Part shown: one piece after another, positions 51,238-60,363 of the stretch
Layout of the letters: each line of letters begins with the position of its first letter
How positions within the stretch are numbered: position 1 is the first letter of the stretch
Assembly (NCBI RefSeq): GCF_040784935.1
Contig: NZ_CP160680.1
Coordinates: 3,008,501-3,072,500, forward strand
From: Lewinella sp. LCG006
GTDB lineage: Bacteria; Bacteroidota; Bacteroidia; Chitinophagales; Saprospiraceae
Reading direction: 5' to 3'
Length of the DNA: 64,000 nucleotides
Notes under the pieces: generated by a model
What the model was told of the DNA's origin: nothing
What the model saw: the letters and a program-made list of their open reading frames with translations, nothing else
Databases searched by the model: none
Program-made: the position numbers and the translations under genes

Positions 51238-51316
51238 CCAAAAGATTGGTTAACTGGTCTTTATATTAGAGAATTTGGCTGTCTCACACCAAAAGATTGG
51301 TTAACTGGTCTTTTGG
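51238..51316 (+). promoter_or_regulatory. Two 25-bp direct repeats upstream of methylmalonyl-CoA mutase
   Basis: CCAAAAGATTGG followed by TTAACTGGTCTTT occurs at 51238-51262 and at 51289-51313, identical over 25 bp and 51 bp apart start to start. The second copy continues to TCTTTTGG, so CCAAAAGA and TCTTTTGG (51309-51316) form a perfect 8-bp stem. The region sits 96-174 bp before the mutase start. It could be a pair of operators for one regulator, or a slipped duplication. The rest of the 306-bp gap shows nothing but the CCTGCCTG hairpin. Confidence 0.5.
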
Positions 51317-51411
51317 TATCAGAAAGCGACCAGGCACGTCGTTTTTTACTCCTCCCACTACGACAAATCCCGCAGAAGGCGTATTTTACCCTTTGAAGAA
51401 AAAACCTTTGC

Positions 51412-53547
51412 ATGGCCCGACCAGATTTTACCCAACAAGCTTTAGTTTACGATTTGCCCAACCTGCGGAACCTTGCTCAGGGGGAGTCTACACCCATGGT
51501 GACGCCCGAGCAGATAAGGCTCAAGAACAGCTTTGGGGCGGAGGATACGGCGGCGTACGACCACTTGGGGTTTGTAGCGGGACTACCGCCTTACTTGCGT
51601 GGCCCCTACAGTAGCATGTACGCGGTGCGGCCTTGGACGATCCGTCAGTACGCAGGATTTTCGACGGCCGAGGAGAGCAATGCTTTTTACCGCCGCAACC
51701 TGGCGCAAGGCCAAAAAGGACTGAGTGTGGCTTTTGATCTGGCGACCCACCGGGGCTACGATAGCGATCACGAACGGGTGCGCGGCGATGTAGGAAAAGC
51801 GGGTGTGGCGATAGATACCGTGGAGGATATGAAGGTGCTTTTTGACCAGATTCCACTGGATAAAATGTCGGTGTCGATGACGATGAACGGGGCGGTGATT
51901 CCCATCATGGCGTTCTACATTGTCGCGGCGGAAGAGCAGGGTGTGAAGCCTGAACAACTGAGCGGCACCATCCAGAATGACATCCTCAAGGAGTTTATGG
52001 TGCGCAATACCTACATCTATCCGCCGCTGCCAAGTATGCGGATCATTGGCGATATTTTTGCTTATACGGCGGCCCATATGCCCCGGTTCAACAGCATCAG
52101 TATCAGTGGGTACCACATGCACGAAGCAGGGGCACCAGCCGACTTGGAGCTGGCTTATACCCTGGCCGATGGACTGGAATACATCCGTACCGGTTTGGCA
52201 GCGGGCCTGAAGATTGATGATTTTGCCCCCAGGCTGTCCTTCTTCTGGGGAATTGGGATGAACCACTTTATGGAGATCGCCAAACTGCGAGCGGGACGCC
52301 TGTTGTGGGCCAAGATCGTCAAGGAATTTGGGCCGCAGAATGCCAAGAGTATGGCCTTGCGTACACACTGCCAGACCTCGGGCTACAGCCTCACGGAGCA
52401 AGATCCCTACAATAATGTAGCGCGTACAGCAATAGAAGCCCTGGCGGCAACCTTGGGCGGGACGCAATCTTTGCACACCAATGCGCTGGATGAGGCCATT
52501 GCTTTGCCTACCGATTTTTCGGCGAAAGTGGCACGGGACACGCAGCTTTATCTGCAAAAAGAAACGGATATCACTCGCGCGGTTGACCCCTGGGGCGGTA
52601 GCCATTATGTGGAGTACCTGACGGGGGAGTTGGTCCGTCGCGCCTGGGAACTGATGCAGGAGGTAGAAGAACTGGGCGGCATGGCGAAAGCCATTGAGGA
52701 AGGCTTGCCCAAGCTGCGCATTGAAGAAGCCGCGGCTCGCAAGCAGGCCCGTATTGATAGTGGCCGCGAGAAAATTGTGGGCGTCAATGTTTTCCAAACC
52801 ACGGAAGCTTCACAGATTGATATCCTGGAAGTAGACAATACCGCCGTGCGGGAATCGCAGGTGCAGCGACTGAATGCGTTGAAAGCCAACCGTGATCAGG
52901 TCGCTGTAGACGCAGCACTGGAAGCCTTGTACCAGGCAGCCAAAAACGAGACAGGAAACCTATTGGACCTGGCGGTAGCCGCCGCGCGCGTGCGGGCTAC
53001 CCTGGGCGAAATCAGCGCTGCACTGGAACGGCACTATGGTCGCTATCAGGCCACTCACCGGACCATCAGCGGCGTATATGCCGGAGAAGTGACGAACCAA
53101 GACGCAGATTTTAAGGCCGCCCGCGAGCTGGCTGATGCCTTCGCCAAAGAGGAAGGTCGCCGCCCCCGGATTATGATTGCCAAGCTAGGGCAAGATGGCC
53201 ACGACCGGGGCGCTAAAGTGATTGCCACCAGCTTTGCTGACCTGGGCTTCGACGTGGACATTGGCCCGCTGTTTCAAACCCCCGCCGAGGCTGCCCGGCA
53301 GGCGACCGAAAACGATGTACACATTTTGGGGATCTCCTCGCTGGCCGCGGGGCACAAAACCCTTGTACCTGAAACCATCGCCGAGCTGGCCAAGCTGGGC
53401 CGCGATGACATTTATGTGGTCGTAGGTGGCGTGATTCCTCATCAGGATTATGACTTCCTTTATGAACAAGGCGTTGCGGGAATCTTTGGGCCGGGGACTA
53501 AGATTGCCAAGGCCGCTTCGGATATTTTGCGGGTGTTGGGAGGGTAG
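51412..53547 (+). CDS. scpA: Methylmalonyl-CoA mutase, large subunit
   Basis: 711 residues. The N-terminal TIM-barrel has the substrate-binding motifs [19 protein letters not shown] and [20 protein letters not shown], then [18 protein letters not shown] and [20 protein letters not shown]. The C-terminal cobalamin domain has the base-off signature DxHxxG as D595-G-H597-D-R-G600 and [20 protein letters not shown]. It interconverts (R)-methylmalonyl-CoA and succinyl-CoA with adenosylcobalamin, linking propionate metabolism to the citric acid cycle. No small subunit (mutA) or chaperone (meaB) gene adjoins, although heterodimeric mutases usually have them next door. It may be a homodimeric form or be complemented elsewhere. 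Confidence 0.95.
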   Translation: MARPDFTQQALVYDLPNLRNLAQGESTPMVTPEQIRLKNSFGAEDTAAYDHLGFVAGLPPYLRGPYSSMYAVRPWTIRQYAGFSTAEESNAFYRRNLAQGQKGLSVAFDLATHRGYDSDHERVRGDVGKAGVAIDTVEDMKVLFDQIPLDKMSVSMTMNGAVIPIMAFYIVAAEEQGVKPEQLSGTIQNDILKEFMVRNTYIYPPLPSMRIIGDIFAYTAAHMPRFNSISISGYHMHEAGAPADLELAYTLADGLEYIRTGLAAGLKIDDFAPRLSFFWGIGMNHFMEIAKLRAGRLLWAKIVKEFGPQNAKSMALRTHCQTSGYSLTEQDPYNNVARTAIEALAATLGGTQSLHTNALDEAIALPTDFSAKVARDTQLYLQKETDITRAVDPWGGSHYVEYLTGELVRRAWELMQEVEELGGMAKAIEEGLPKLRIEEAAARKQARIDSGREKIVGVNVFQTTEASQIDILEVDNTAVRESQVQRLNALKANRDQVAVDAALEALYQAAKNETGNLLDLAVAAARVRATLGEISAALERHYGRYQATHRTISGVYAGEVTNQDADFKAARELADAFAKEEGRRPRIMIAKLGQDGHDRGAKVIATSFADLGFDVDIGPLFQTPAEAARQATENDVHILGISSLAAGHKTLVPETIAELAKLGRDDIYVVVGGVIPHQDYDFLYEQGVAGIFGPGTKIAKAASDILRVLGG

Positions 53548-53588
53548 TGCGAGGTGCGGAAAATGCCACTAGCGAAAGTCAAACAACA

Positions 53589-53624
53589 TTTACACCCTTA
53601 CACTTTTCCAACCCTTACACCTTT
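53589..53624 (+). repeat. 36-bp perfect dispersed repeat, copy 2
   Basis: Identical to the minus-strand reading of 38982-39017. Nearby are three short GTGAGGTGCGA-type units (from about 53548, 53630 and 53679), which also have counterparts in the 38917-39059 gap in reverse orientation. Confidence 0.85.
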
Positions 53625-53752
53625 TTGCTGTGAGGTGCGAAAATAATTCCGACTTCCGCTTTCCGCTTTCCGACTTTGTGAGGTGCGAGGTGCGAAAAAA
53701 ACATCTGACCTTCAATATAGCTAAACTTAGGCTAGAGCTAAAACTAAAAACA

Positions 53753-54427
53753 ATGCGTACACTACTCTCTCTGTTTGGACTAATCATTGGACTGCCGATA
53801 CTGGGAGCTCAGACACCTCAACATTTTAGCGTAGTCGTAGGCGTGGATTATTTGTACCGTTCTGATGACTTAGGTCCTCGTTCTTATGCAGAATCCCCCA
53901 ACCTGCATTTGCGGATAGGAGGGGATTATTCGCGGGAGCTGACTTCTTTTCTCCACTTACGGACGGGTGCGCGCCTGACGGCATTGAGGTATGATTCAGG
54001 CATTCAGCAATTGGTGGGTGAAGTCAGCGATCCCTTCCAAATTAATGCTGGGCTTAGTACTTTTTTGGATCCTGAGACTTCAGCGGGATGGTATTTTAAA
54101 ACAACAGATTTTTATCTTGAAATACCATTAGTCTTTCGTTATCAACCTGAAAAATCTGACCATTTTTATGTAGAAGGAGGTATGGCTGCGTACTTTTATC
54201 TGAAGACCTATTTTCGTAGTAAGGAGCACTACGGAGAGCATACTTATTGGAGCATCTCCAGCTCTGCCAATAAGCTGATGTCGGTATTGCAAGCGAGTGC
54301 CGGTTGGGAGTGGTCAATTAGCAAAGAAGCACAGTTTTATGTGCAGCCGATATTTCGCTACTTCTTGACGGACAATAATTCGTTCAAGATGCTCAGTGGT
54401 GGGCTGGAAACAGGGGTGAGGTGGTAA
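53753..54427 (+). CDS. Outer-membrane beta-barrel protein
   Basis: 224 residues from ATG 53753; the longer frame from 53630 adds 41 residues of repeat-derived sequence with no signal, while the later ATG begins a clean signal peptide (MRTLLSLFGLIIGLPILGAQ). Barrel-like strands follow: FSVVVGVDYLYRSDDLGP, LHLRIGGDYSRELTSFLHLR, FYLEIPLVFRYQPEKSDHF, YVEGGMAAYFYLKTYFRS, and a C-terminal GGLETGVRW. It resembles PorT-like/opacity-type barrels. It is convergent with another barrel gene, 4 bp apart. Confidence 0.78.
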   Translation: MRTLLSLFGLIIGLPILGAQTPQHFSVVVGVDYLYRSDDLGPRSYAESPNLHLRIGGDYSRELTSFLHLRTGARLTALRYDSGIQQLVGEVSDPFQINAGLSTFLDPETSAGWYFKTTDFYLEIPLVFRYQPEKSDHFYVEGGMAAYFYLKTYFRSKEHYGEHTYWSISSSANKLMSVLQASAGWEWSISKEAQFYVQPIFRYFLTDNNSFKMLSGGLETGVRW

Positions 54428-54431
54428 CCTT

Positions 54432-55136
54432 TTAAAAAGTAAGCCCCAACCGCAGCCCCAAATCAAGCAACCTTACATTATTGGTAATGTCAGATATTAT
54501 GCCCGCTTCTTCGTAAACGGGGAGTGTCGAATAGGCCGCTTCGGGTTCTAGCGTAAGGATAGACTTGCCGCTACTTCCGACTTCCCAGCCAAGGCCCAAG
54601 TTGATTTTTGTGCCGTAATTTTTCGCTTCGTCGCCGATCTGATTGGGTACAGGAAGCTCGTTGGTGCCACATTCGACCAGGGCAGCATCGCGGGATTCCC
54701 CCGTTTTGAAAAAATACTCGTAGCCCAGTTTCACGTAGAGCCGATTGCCTTGTCGCTTAAAATAGTACCTGCCTTCCAGCGGAACGCCGAGGTATTGAAT
54801 CGTAAATTCGTTGCTATACCAGGAGTTGTAAGGGTCAAAGCTAATGCCATCGAAATCGCAACCAAGCCTGGCGGAATAGTCGATGGTGGAGAACTTGTCT
54901 ATGATGTATTTTAAACCAGTGCTTACCGCAAATTTATCGCTCAATCGGTAGTTGACCGCAAACTGTATATTTAGTCCAAGCTTATTGCTGTGTTCTCCGA
55001 GATCATTGTCTTCAAAAAACACAAAAGACGTTTTGGGCGTCAGGTAGAGCCCGTAAGAAAAAGGGTCTTCTTGCTGGGCCAGCAAGCCGTTGATGACCAT
55101 CAAAGAGAGGGCCAGAAAGAGAGAAGGACGTATCAT
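54432..55136 (-). CDS. Outer-membrane beta-barrel protein
   Basis: 234 residues with signal peptide (LFLALSLMVINGLLAQ). Barrel-type strands include YGLYLTPKTSFVFFEDND, LGLNIQFAVNYRLSDKFAVS and LYVKLGYEYFF, ending in LLDLGLRLGLTF, the usual C-terminal aromatic signature. Convergent with the barrel gene at 53753. The two are not close paralogues by eye. The start of the next gene on this strand (55204-57072) is 1.9 kb away, so it may be its own unit. Confidence 0.75.
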   Translation of the reverse strand: MIRPSLFLALSLMVINGLLAQQEDPFSYGLYLTPKTSFVFFEDNDLGEHSNKLGLNIQFAVNYRLSDKFAVSTGLKYIIDKFSTIDYSARLGCDFDGISFDPYNSWYSNEFTIQYLGVPLEGRYYFKRQGNRLYVKLGYEYFFKTGESRDAALVECGTNELPVPNQIGDEAKNYGTKINLGLGWEVGSSGKSILTLEPEAAYSTLPVYEEAGIISDITNNVRLLDLGLRLGLTF

Positions 55137-55203
55137 TGTAACGTATTATTTAGAGCTTTCTCGTTTAAACTAATTAGAACCATATAAGAACATTGTGGCT
55201 AAT

Positions 55204-57072
55204 TTACCGCACCAGGACCACATCCCCACTAAATTCCCGAACGACCCCATCCAGAAAGACAACCTCTAAGGCGTACACGTACACCCCTTGATCAACAATT
55301 TTACCCTTGGCGCGGCCGTCCCAGCCTTGGCCAGGAACACCGGGCGTCAGGTCCGCCTCTTCGTAGACCAGCTGCCCCCAGCGGTTGAATACCCGGAAGG
55401 ATTTTATGCTTTGTATCCGGCTGAGTTTACCGTAAACAGTGAAGTAATCATTAACGCCATCCAGGTTGGGACTGAAGGCATTGGGGATGTACAGGTCATA
55501 AATAGGCGTGACGGAGATGAACACCGAGTCAGTCACAGCGCAGCCGTTAGCATCTTCGGTCGTAAGAAAGACGGTTTGACTCTGGGTGGGTTGCCAGTTG
55601 ATTTCCGGACAGTCCGGGGAGACGGCACAAGGCAGCACCTCGTTAGCATTGTCCGAATTCCAAATGTATTGGCTGACGGGGAAATTGGTGTTGGCCGTAA
55701 GGCTGACCTGGTCGCCTAGTTCGATGTTTAGATCAGCACCAAGCTCCAGCGTAATGGCATCAGGAGAGATGAGAAGAATACTGGTGTCGAGTTGGCAGCC
55801 GTAGCGATCGGTAATCAGCAGGTTGTAAGTGTTACCACCGGGCACATCCGTTAAAATATTGGACATGGTGCCGCTTTCCGTCCAGAGGAAGTCATAGGGG
55901 GGATAGCCATTGAGGACCTCGGTCACTTCAATCTGCCCATTTTCGGTATTGAAACAATCGGGGACACTGGCGTTGTAAATCGGGAGGATATTAGGCTGGG
56001 GCAGCACCGTGAGATTCGTGGAAATAATACTATCGCAACCAAAGCTATTGATCAGGGAGTCCACAAAAAGGCCGCTAGTGGTATACATTGAATTGCCCAC
56101 GGGATAAGACATGCCTGCACAAATGGTATCTGTAATAGAGAATTCGGTAGGCAGCACGATCACCTCCTTAACATTGGAGTTGATGCGGCATTTTTCATTT
56201 TGCAGGTTATCAAAGCCGTCGGCGATCTGAAAGCGGTAGTAGTAGATGCCCGATGAGAGAATGCTATGCAAATAGGTATCCTCATTGGCTCCGGTAATAT
56301 CCACCCAGTCGGTGATGCCGTTGGGACTGATTTGCCACTGCACAGCGGGATCGTCGTACAAGTTGCCGGAGACGGTAGCGAAGAGGGGGAAGGGCTGCCC
56401 GTCGGCGCAAATGTTGGCGGGTTCTTCTGGTTCGATAAAGGCTTCATCGCCGCAAGGGCGGAAACTTATGTTGTCGAGGGCCAGATCGTTGCCGATCCCT
56501 CCAGGGGCATTGTTGCGCAGGGATAGTCGGATACTGGTTTGCCCGGGGGCAGTGGTGAAGGTGAAGCCATAAGTCTGCCAACTGTTGGTTTTGGGGATTT
56601 CTCCGGTGGTGAATTGCACTACATCGTCGAGCAAAAAACTCACATTGGGGTCAATATGGTTGGGGACCCCCACTTCAATGAGGTTGATAACGTCTACAGA
56701 AAATTCGTACAGCGTATTGCCGCAAAGCTCGTCGATCTCACGATCATAGAAGAGGCCGGGCTCAAAACTTGCGTTGACGACCATCATGTAGCCGTTGGGG
56801 TTCAGGCTGTTGTCGCCAATAGCAAGCCAGGTAGGGTAGAGGTTACCCCAGGCGCCAGTGTTGTTGGTAATGGTGTATTGCCCGTCGCTGGGAGGCGGCG
56901 CAGCATTGTAAAAATAATCGGGTGCAATATTGGGGTTGGGCACGAGTACATTGGCGGGTCCGGCACCAAAATCTCCTTCCGTGAAAATATTATCACCCAG
57001 GTTACCATCACAGGTTTGAGCAGAGAGCATTCCGTAATTAAGGAAGAGGAGTAAGAGGACGATATATCTCAT
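55204..57072 (-). CDS. T9SS type B (gliding motility-associated) cargo protein
   Basis: 622 residues from ATG 57072; the longer frame from 57264 has no signal, while the later ATG gives MRYIVLLLLFLNYGMLSAQ and follows TAACTTTG. After a jelly-roll-like region (LGDNIFTEGDFGAGPANVLV, VSFLLDDVVQFTTGEIPK) and Ig-like repeats (VQWQISPNGITDWVDITGAN, SFGCDSIISTNLTVLPQPN) comes the C-terminal domain: YIPNAFSPNLDGVNDYFTVY, FRVFNRWGQLVYEEADL and GWDGRAKGKIVDQGVYVYAL. This is the CHU_C/type B T9SS sorting domain. The protein is thus expected to be secreted through the type IX machinery to the cell surface or medium. No catalytic motif was found; adhesion is likely. Confidence 0.9.
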   Translation of the reverse strand: MRYIVLLLLFLNYGMLSAQTCDGNLGDNIFTEGDFGAGPANVLVPNPNIAPDYFYNAAPPPSDGQYTITNNTGAWGNLYPTWLAIGDNSLNPNGYMMVVNASFEPGLFYDREIDELCGNTLYEFSVDVINLIEVGVPNHIDPNVSFLLDDVVQFTTGEIPKTNSWQTYGFTFTTAPGQTSIRLSLRNNAPGGIGNDLALDNISFRPCGDEAFIEPEEPANICADGQPFPLFATVSGNLYDDPAVQWQISPNGITDWVDITGANEDTYLHSILSSGIYYYRFQIADGFDNLQNEKCRINSNVKEVIVLPTEFSITDTICAGMSYPVGNSMYTTSGLFVDSLINSFGCDSIISTNLTVLPQPNILPIYNASVPDCFNTENGQIEVTEVLNGYPPYDFLWTESGTMSNILTDVPGGNTYNLLITDRYGCQLDTSILLISPDAITLELGADLNIELGDQVSLTANTNFPVSQYIWNSDNANEVLPCAVSPDCPEINWQPTQSQTVFLTTEDANGCAVTDSVFISVTPIYDLYIPNAFSPNLDGVNDYFTVYGKLSRIQSIKSFRVFNRWGQLVYEEADLTPGVPGQGWDGRAKGKIVDQGVYVYALEVVFLDGVVREFSGDVVLVR

Positions 57073-57095
57073 GGAATCAGCAGACTTGTTTTTTA

Positions 57096-57103
57096 CAAAG
57101 TTA
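57096..57103 (-). promoter_or_regulatory. -7 element TAACTTTG for the T9SS cargo gene
   Basis: A perfect TAnnTTTG on the minus strand, 23 nt upstream of the ATG at 57072. It argues against a longer start. Confidence 0.6.
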
Positions 57104-57178
57104 GTCGCTATTATTTGCGAATAACCACTCGCGTTATTTTTTTTGGTCGGAGCGGATCTAATTTGGTGGTTTTGTCTT

Positions 57179-57237
57179 AAGTAATTCCTACCTGCGACCA
57201 CAGGTAGGCAGGTTTGTTCCGTCACTAAGATGAGCTG
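57179..57237. repeat. TGACGG repeat family copy with nested CCTACCTG hairpin
   Basis: CTTAAGTAATT (57179-57189), then a perfect hairpin CCTACCTG-cgacca-CAGGTAGG (57187-57208), then GTTCCGTCACTAAG (57214-57227). The ends match those of the repeats at 1364-1499 and 21164-21211, with a different internal hairpin. Confidence 0.55.
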
Positions 57238-57305
57238 CTTGTCCCTGTAGGAGTGTAAATGCATTTATACGAATTGTCTTGTCCTGAAATAGGTTTACAC
57301 AAAAG

Positions 57306-57391
57306 ATGGTCAAAAACCATCAACCATCAACCATGAACGATCAACCAAATAAAATACCTCCCCACAATAAGTTATTTTTGATCCGTCACTA
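57306..57391. repeat. ACCATCAAC run plus a second TGACGG-type half element
   Basis: Repeated ACCATCAACCATCAACC units (57306-57347) are followed by AATAAGTTATTTTTGATCCG and TCACTAA (57367-57393), which equals one arm of the 21164-21211 palindrome. They lie in the 417-bp gap between the T9SS cargo gene and the ABC exporter. Confidence 0.5.
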
Positions 57392-57394
57392 AAC

Positions 57395-57402
57395 TATCTT
57401 TG
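57395..57402 (+). promoter_or_regulatory. -7 element TATCTTTG upstream of the ABC exporter
   Basis: A perfect TAnnTTTG, here 87 nt before the ATG at 57490, so the leader would be about 80 nt, longer than for the other genes. Confidence 0.5.
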
Positions 57403-57489
57403 CCCAAATGCCATTCTTAATGGTTGATAGGTAAAAGCGCATATTCTTTGTAGCGCAATACAATCGTCAAACCCTGCGACGCCACGCTT

Positions 57490-59253
57490 ATGTCCAAAGA
57501 CAAAAAAAAGTTCGATTTCTCCCTTTTTGGTCGAGTCCTTTCCCTGGCTAGGCCTTACCGCTTGGTGTTTGCTACGGCTGGTATATTAGCATTGGTATTG
57601 GCCCCTTTGAGTGTTGCCCGGCCAAAGCTGATTCAGAAAATGGTCGATGACTACATTTTTTTCAACGACATCCCGGGGCTTACGCGTATTGCGTTGTGGA
57701 TCTTAGGCCTGCTGTTGATAGAATCTGTGCTGCGCTACGTATTCATTTTTTCTACCAGTTGGTTGGGCCAATCGGTGATCCGGGATTTGCGGGTGCGCGT
57801 TTTTACCCATCTTACCAGCTTGCGCCTGAAGTATTTTGACCGCACAGCCATTGGTACCGCTACCACGCGTACCATCAACGATATCGAAACCATCAATACG
57901 GTCTTCTCCGAAGGGATCATGACCATTATTGCTGATCTGATTTCTATCGTGGTCGTCTTGGCCATTATGTTTGATACCAGTTGGAAACTGACCCTGATCT
58001 GCCTGACGACCATGCCTTTCCTGATGTTGGCGACTTATATTTTTAAAGAAAAAGTAAAGCTTTCTTTCCAAACTGTTCGGACGCAGATTCAGCGTATGAA
58101 TGCCTTCTTACAGGAGCGTATCAGCGGCATGAAGGTCGTCCAAATCTTCAATGCAGAACGCAATGAGATGGAACGTTTCCGGACCATCAACAGGGAATAC
58201 ACCAAGGCCAACCTGGATGCTATTCTGTATTATGCCGTCTTCTTCCCCGTGGTAGATATTATTGCTGCGGCATCACTGGGCCTGATGGTTTGGTGGGGTG
58301 CACAGGATGTGATTCGTGCGGGGGGCGTTACGCTGGGTGCGCTGGTTGCTTTCCCTATTTACCTCAACATGCTGTTCCGCCCGATCCGGATGCTGGCCGA
58401 TAAATTCAATACCCTACAAATGGGGCTGGTGGCTGCCGAGCGCGTATTTGACGTCATTGATACCGACGAGCAGATCGAAGATCAAGGAGAACTCAAAAAA
58501 GACAAACTGGAAGGGAAAGTGGAATTCGACCAGGTCTGGTTTGCCTATAACGACGAAGACTGGATCATCAAAGACCTCAGCTTTACGATCGAACCCGGCC
58601 AGACCATGGCCATCATCGGGAGTACAGGGTCTGGAAAAACAACCATTACCAATATTCTCAACCGCTTCTACGAAATCCAGAAGGGAGCCATTCGTATCGA
58701 TGGTGAGCCACTCCCGCTGTATGATCTCGAATCTTTGCGTCAGCGTATTGCGATTGTTCTGCAGGATGTCTTTTTGTTTGGAGGTTCGGTCATCGAAAAT
58801 ATCACCTTGCGCAACGAAAACATCTCCCGCGAGCAGGTGATAGCTGCCGCTAAAATGATTGGTGCTCACCCCTTTATCGAAAAACTCCCCGGTGGCTATG
58901 ATTATCAGGTCATGGAGCGCGGTGCCACCTTGGCCATGGGGCAGCGACAGCTCATCAGTTTCGTACGGGCCCTGGTATTTAACCCGGATATCCTGATTCT
59001 CGACGAGGCCACCTCCAGCGTAGACCCGGAAACGGAATCGGTGATCCAGTACGCCATCGAGACGCTCATCAAAAAACGGACTTCCATCATCATCGCACAC
59101 CGCCTCAGCACCATCCGCCACGCGGACAATATCCTGGTATTAGAAAAAGGCAAAAAAGTGGAATTCGGCCCCCACGACGAGCTACTCAAAAATGAAGAAG
59201 GTCGCTACCGCGAGCTGTACCAGATGCAGTTTTTGGAGGAGGTGAAGAGTTAG
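57490..59253 (+). CDS. ABC exporter half-transporter (MsbA-like: permease fused to ATPase)
   Basis: 587 residues. The N-terminal ABC_membrane region (about 20-310) has six TM helices. The ATPase domain has Walker A GSTGSGKTT near residue 377, Walker B LILDEATSS near 503, and an H-loop in IIIAHRLSTI. The signature is LAMGQRQ instead of LSGGQ; such variation is seen in this branch. Family members flip lipids, LPS core or drugs across the inner membrane as homodimers. Substrate cannot be given. Transcription may be from the TATCTTTG at 57395. A nested palindrome begins 4 bp after the stop. Confidence 0.92.
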   Translation: MSKDKKKFDFSLFGRVLSLARPYRLVFATAGILALVLAPLSVARPKLIQKMVDDYIFFNDIPGLTRIALWILGLLLIESVLRYVFIFSTSWLGQSVIRDLRVRVFTHLTSLRLKYFDRTAIGTATTRTINDIETINTVFSEGIMTIIADLISIVVVLAIMFDTSWKLTLICLTTMPFLMLATYIFKEKVKLSFQTVRTQIQRMNAFLQERISGMKVVQIFNAERNEMERFRTINREYTKANLDAILYYAVFFPVVDIIAAASLGLMVWWGAQDVIRAGGVTLGALVAFPIYLNMLFRPIRMLADKFNTLQMGLVAAERVFDVIDTDEQIEDQGELKKDKLEGKVEFDQVWFAYNDEDWIIKDLSFTIEPGQTMAIIGSTGSGKTTITNILNRFYEIQKGAIRIDGEPLPLYDLESLRQRIAIVLQDVFLFGGSVIENITLRNENISREQVIAAAKMIGAHPFIEKLPGGYDYQVMERGATLAMGQRQLISFVRALVFNPDILILDEATSSVDPETESVIQYAIETLIKKRTSIIIAHRLSTIRHADNILVLEKGKKVEFGPHDELLKNEEGRYRELYQMQFLEEVKS

Positions 59254-59256
59254 GAG

Positions 59257-59407
59257 TCGGCGAAGAATAAGTTGTCCTTTTCAGGAGAACCATCTTGCCG
59301 CCAGACGAGGCGCGAGGAGGAGCGCGTAGCCCAGCTACGCAACCGACGAAGCAACGAAGTATGGCGGCAAGAGGGCCGCATCAAATGGGGAAGTTATTCT
59401 TCGCCGA
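59257..59407. repeat. Nested multi-stem palindrome after the ABC exporter
   Basis: Outer arms TCGGCGAAGAATAA (59257-59270) and TTATTCTTCGCCGA (59394-59407), middle arms CTTGCCGCCA (59294-59303) and TGGCGGCAAG (59362-59371), and an inner hairpin GCGTAGC-cca-GCTACGC (59324-59340). All three pair perfectly. The element fills most of the 224-bp gap before the next barrel gene. It may act as a terminator or be a mobile palindromic repeat. Confidence 0.75.
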
Positions 59408-59477
59408 TCCCTTAGGCTTTTTTGGTTAAAAAAACCTCCTGGCAAAATGAGGTAAATCGTTGGCCAGTTAAAACCTT

Positions 59478-60299
59478 ATGAAAAACACGCTCGCTACACT
59501 TCTCTTCATTGTTTCGCTATTGACTACGCTTAGTAACCTACATGCACAAATGCCCAAGTGGGCTTTTGGCGCCCATTCCATCATGGGCCTGAGCGGTAGT
59601 ATTCGCCAAGAGGCCAAATCTTTAGTTGTAAATGAAAGAGTATATGATCATTTAGGCAAGGAAGCATTACAACTTTCTTACGGAGTTGGTCTGTGGCTGG
59701 AACGTTCCTTAAACCCGCATTGGAGCCTGTACACAAGCACCAGCTTTCAGCGGGTAAAAGTACTGGCCAATTCAACGTTTGTTCATGATGGTGCTGATTT
59801 GTATAGTTACGATCAGGTTCAATCAAGTTGGGCAAGCCAGTATTTTCAATTGTCATTAAGCGGTAGATATCACTTTGGAGAGGACGTGGGTAGTCATCGC
59901 TGGTTTGTAGGTGCCGGGATACAGAGGTGCTACGTTTATCGCCATAATTATCAATCCGAAGTCACCTTTCGCTACGATCCCGGTCTCGGGCCTGGTTTTG
60001 CTTACGGAGTAGAAGGCCTGGTGTTCACTAACAAATACATCCCCCATCAAGAACCTGCTATAGAGCGTAGCCCCATCGCCCTAGCCGGCCGCGTGGAATT
60101 GGGCTTGCGCATTGATCGCTGGACCATGAGCCTGGTCAACACCGCTTTTTTCCAAGAGCGCAAAACAGGCGTACCCTATTACTCGCGTTTCCTCACCATT
60201 AGTGATGAACCCAACCCCGATGGTTCCCTTACTACTTCAGGTGTTCCTCTGCGCTATGTACGGTCGTCCACTTTGCATTTCGCTTACCAAATAAAATAG
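59478..60299 (+). CDS. Outer-membrane beta-barrel protein
   Basis: 273 residues with signal peptide (LLFIVSLLTTLSNLHAQ) and then MPKWAFGAHSIMGLSGSI. Typical strands follow: YGVGLWLERSLNPHWSLYTS, YFQLSLSGRYHFGED and WFVGAGIQRCYVYRHNYQ, and the protein ends in HFAYQIK. The opening WAFG and closing FAY/FAYA motifs are shared with the next gene, so the two are distant paralogues. They are 64 bp apart in the same direction. Function unknown. Confidence 0.75.
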   Translation: MKNTLATLLFIVSLLTTLSNLHAQMPKWAFGAHSIMGLSGSIRQEAKSLVVNERVYDHLGKEALQLSYGVGLWLERSLNPHWSLYTSTSFQRVKVLANSTFVHDGADLYSYDQVQSSWASQYFQLSLSGRYHFGEDVGSHRWFVGAGIQRCYVYRHNYQSEVTFRYDPGLGPGFAYGVEGLVFTNKYIPHQEPAIERSPIALAGRVELGLRIDRWTMSLVNTAFFQERKTGVPYYSRFLTISDEPNPDGSLTTSGVPLRYVRSSTLHFAYQIK

Positions 60300-60363
60300 C
60301 CATCTACCCAACCCTTTTTTTGATGACGGTGGTCTTACGACGTAAGAAAAAAAAGCACCAGTT

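Noticed and set aside
51583-52797. 404-codon minus-strand frame within the mutase gene
   Set aside because: Shadow frame rich in Arg, His and Gln; the plus strand encodes a complete methylmalonyl-CoA mutase.
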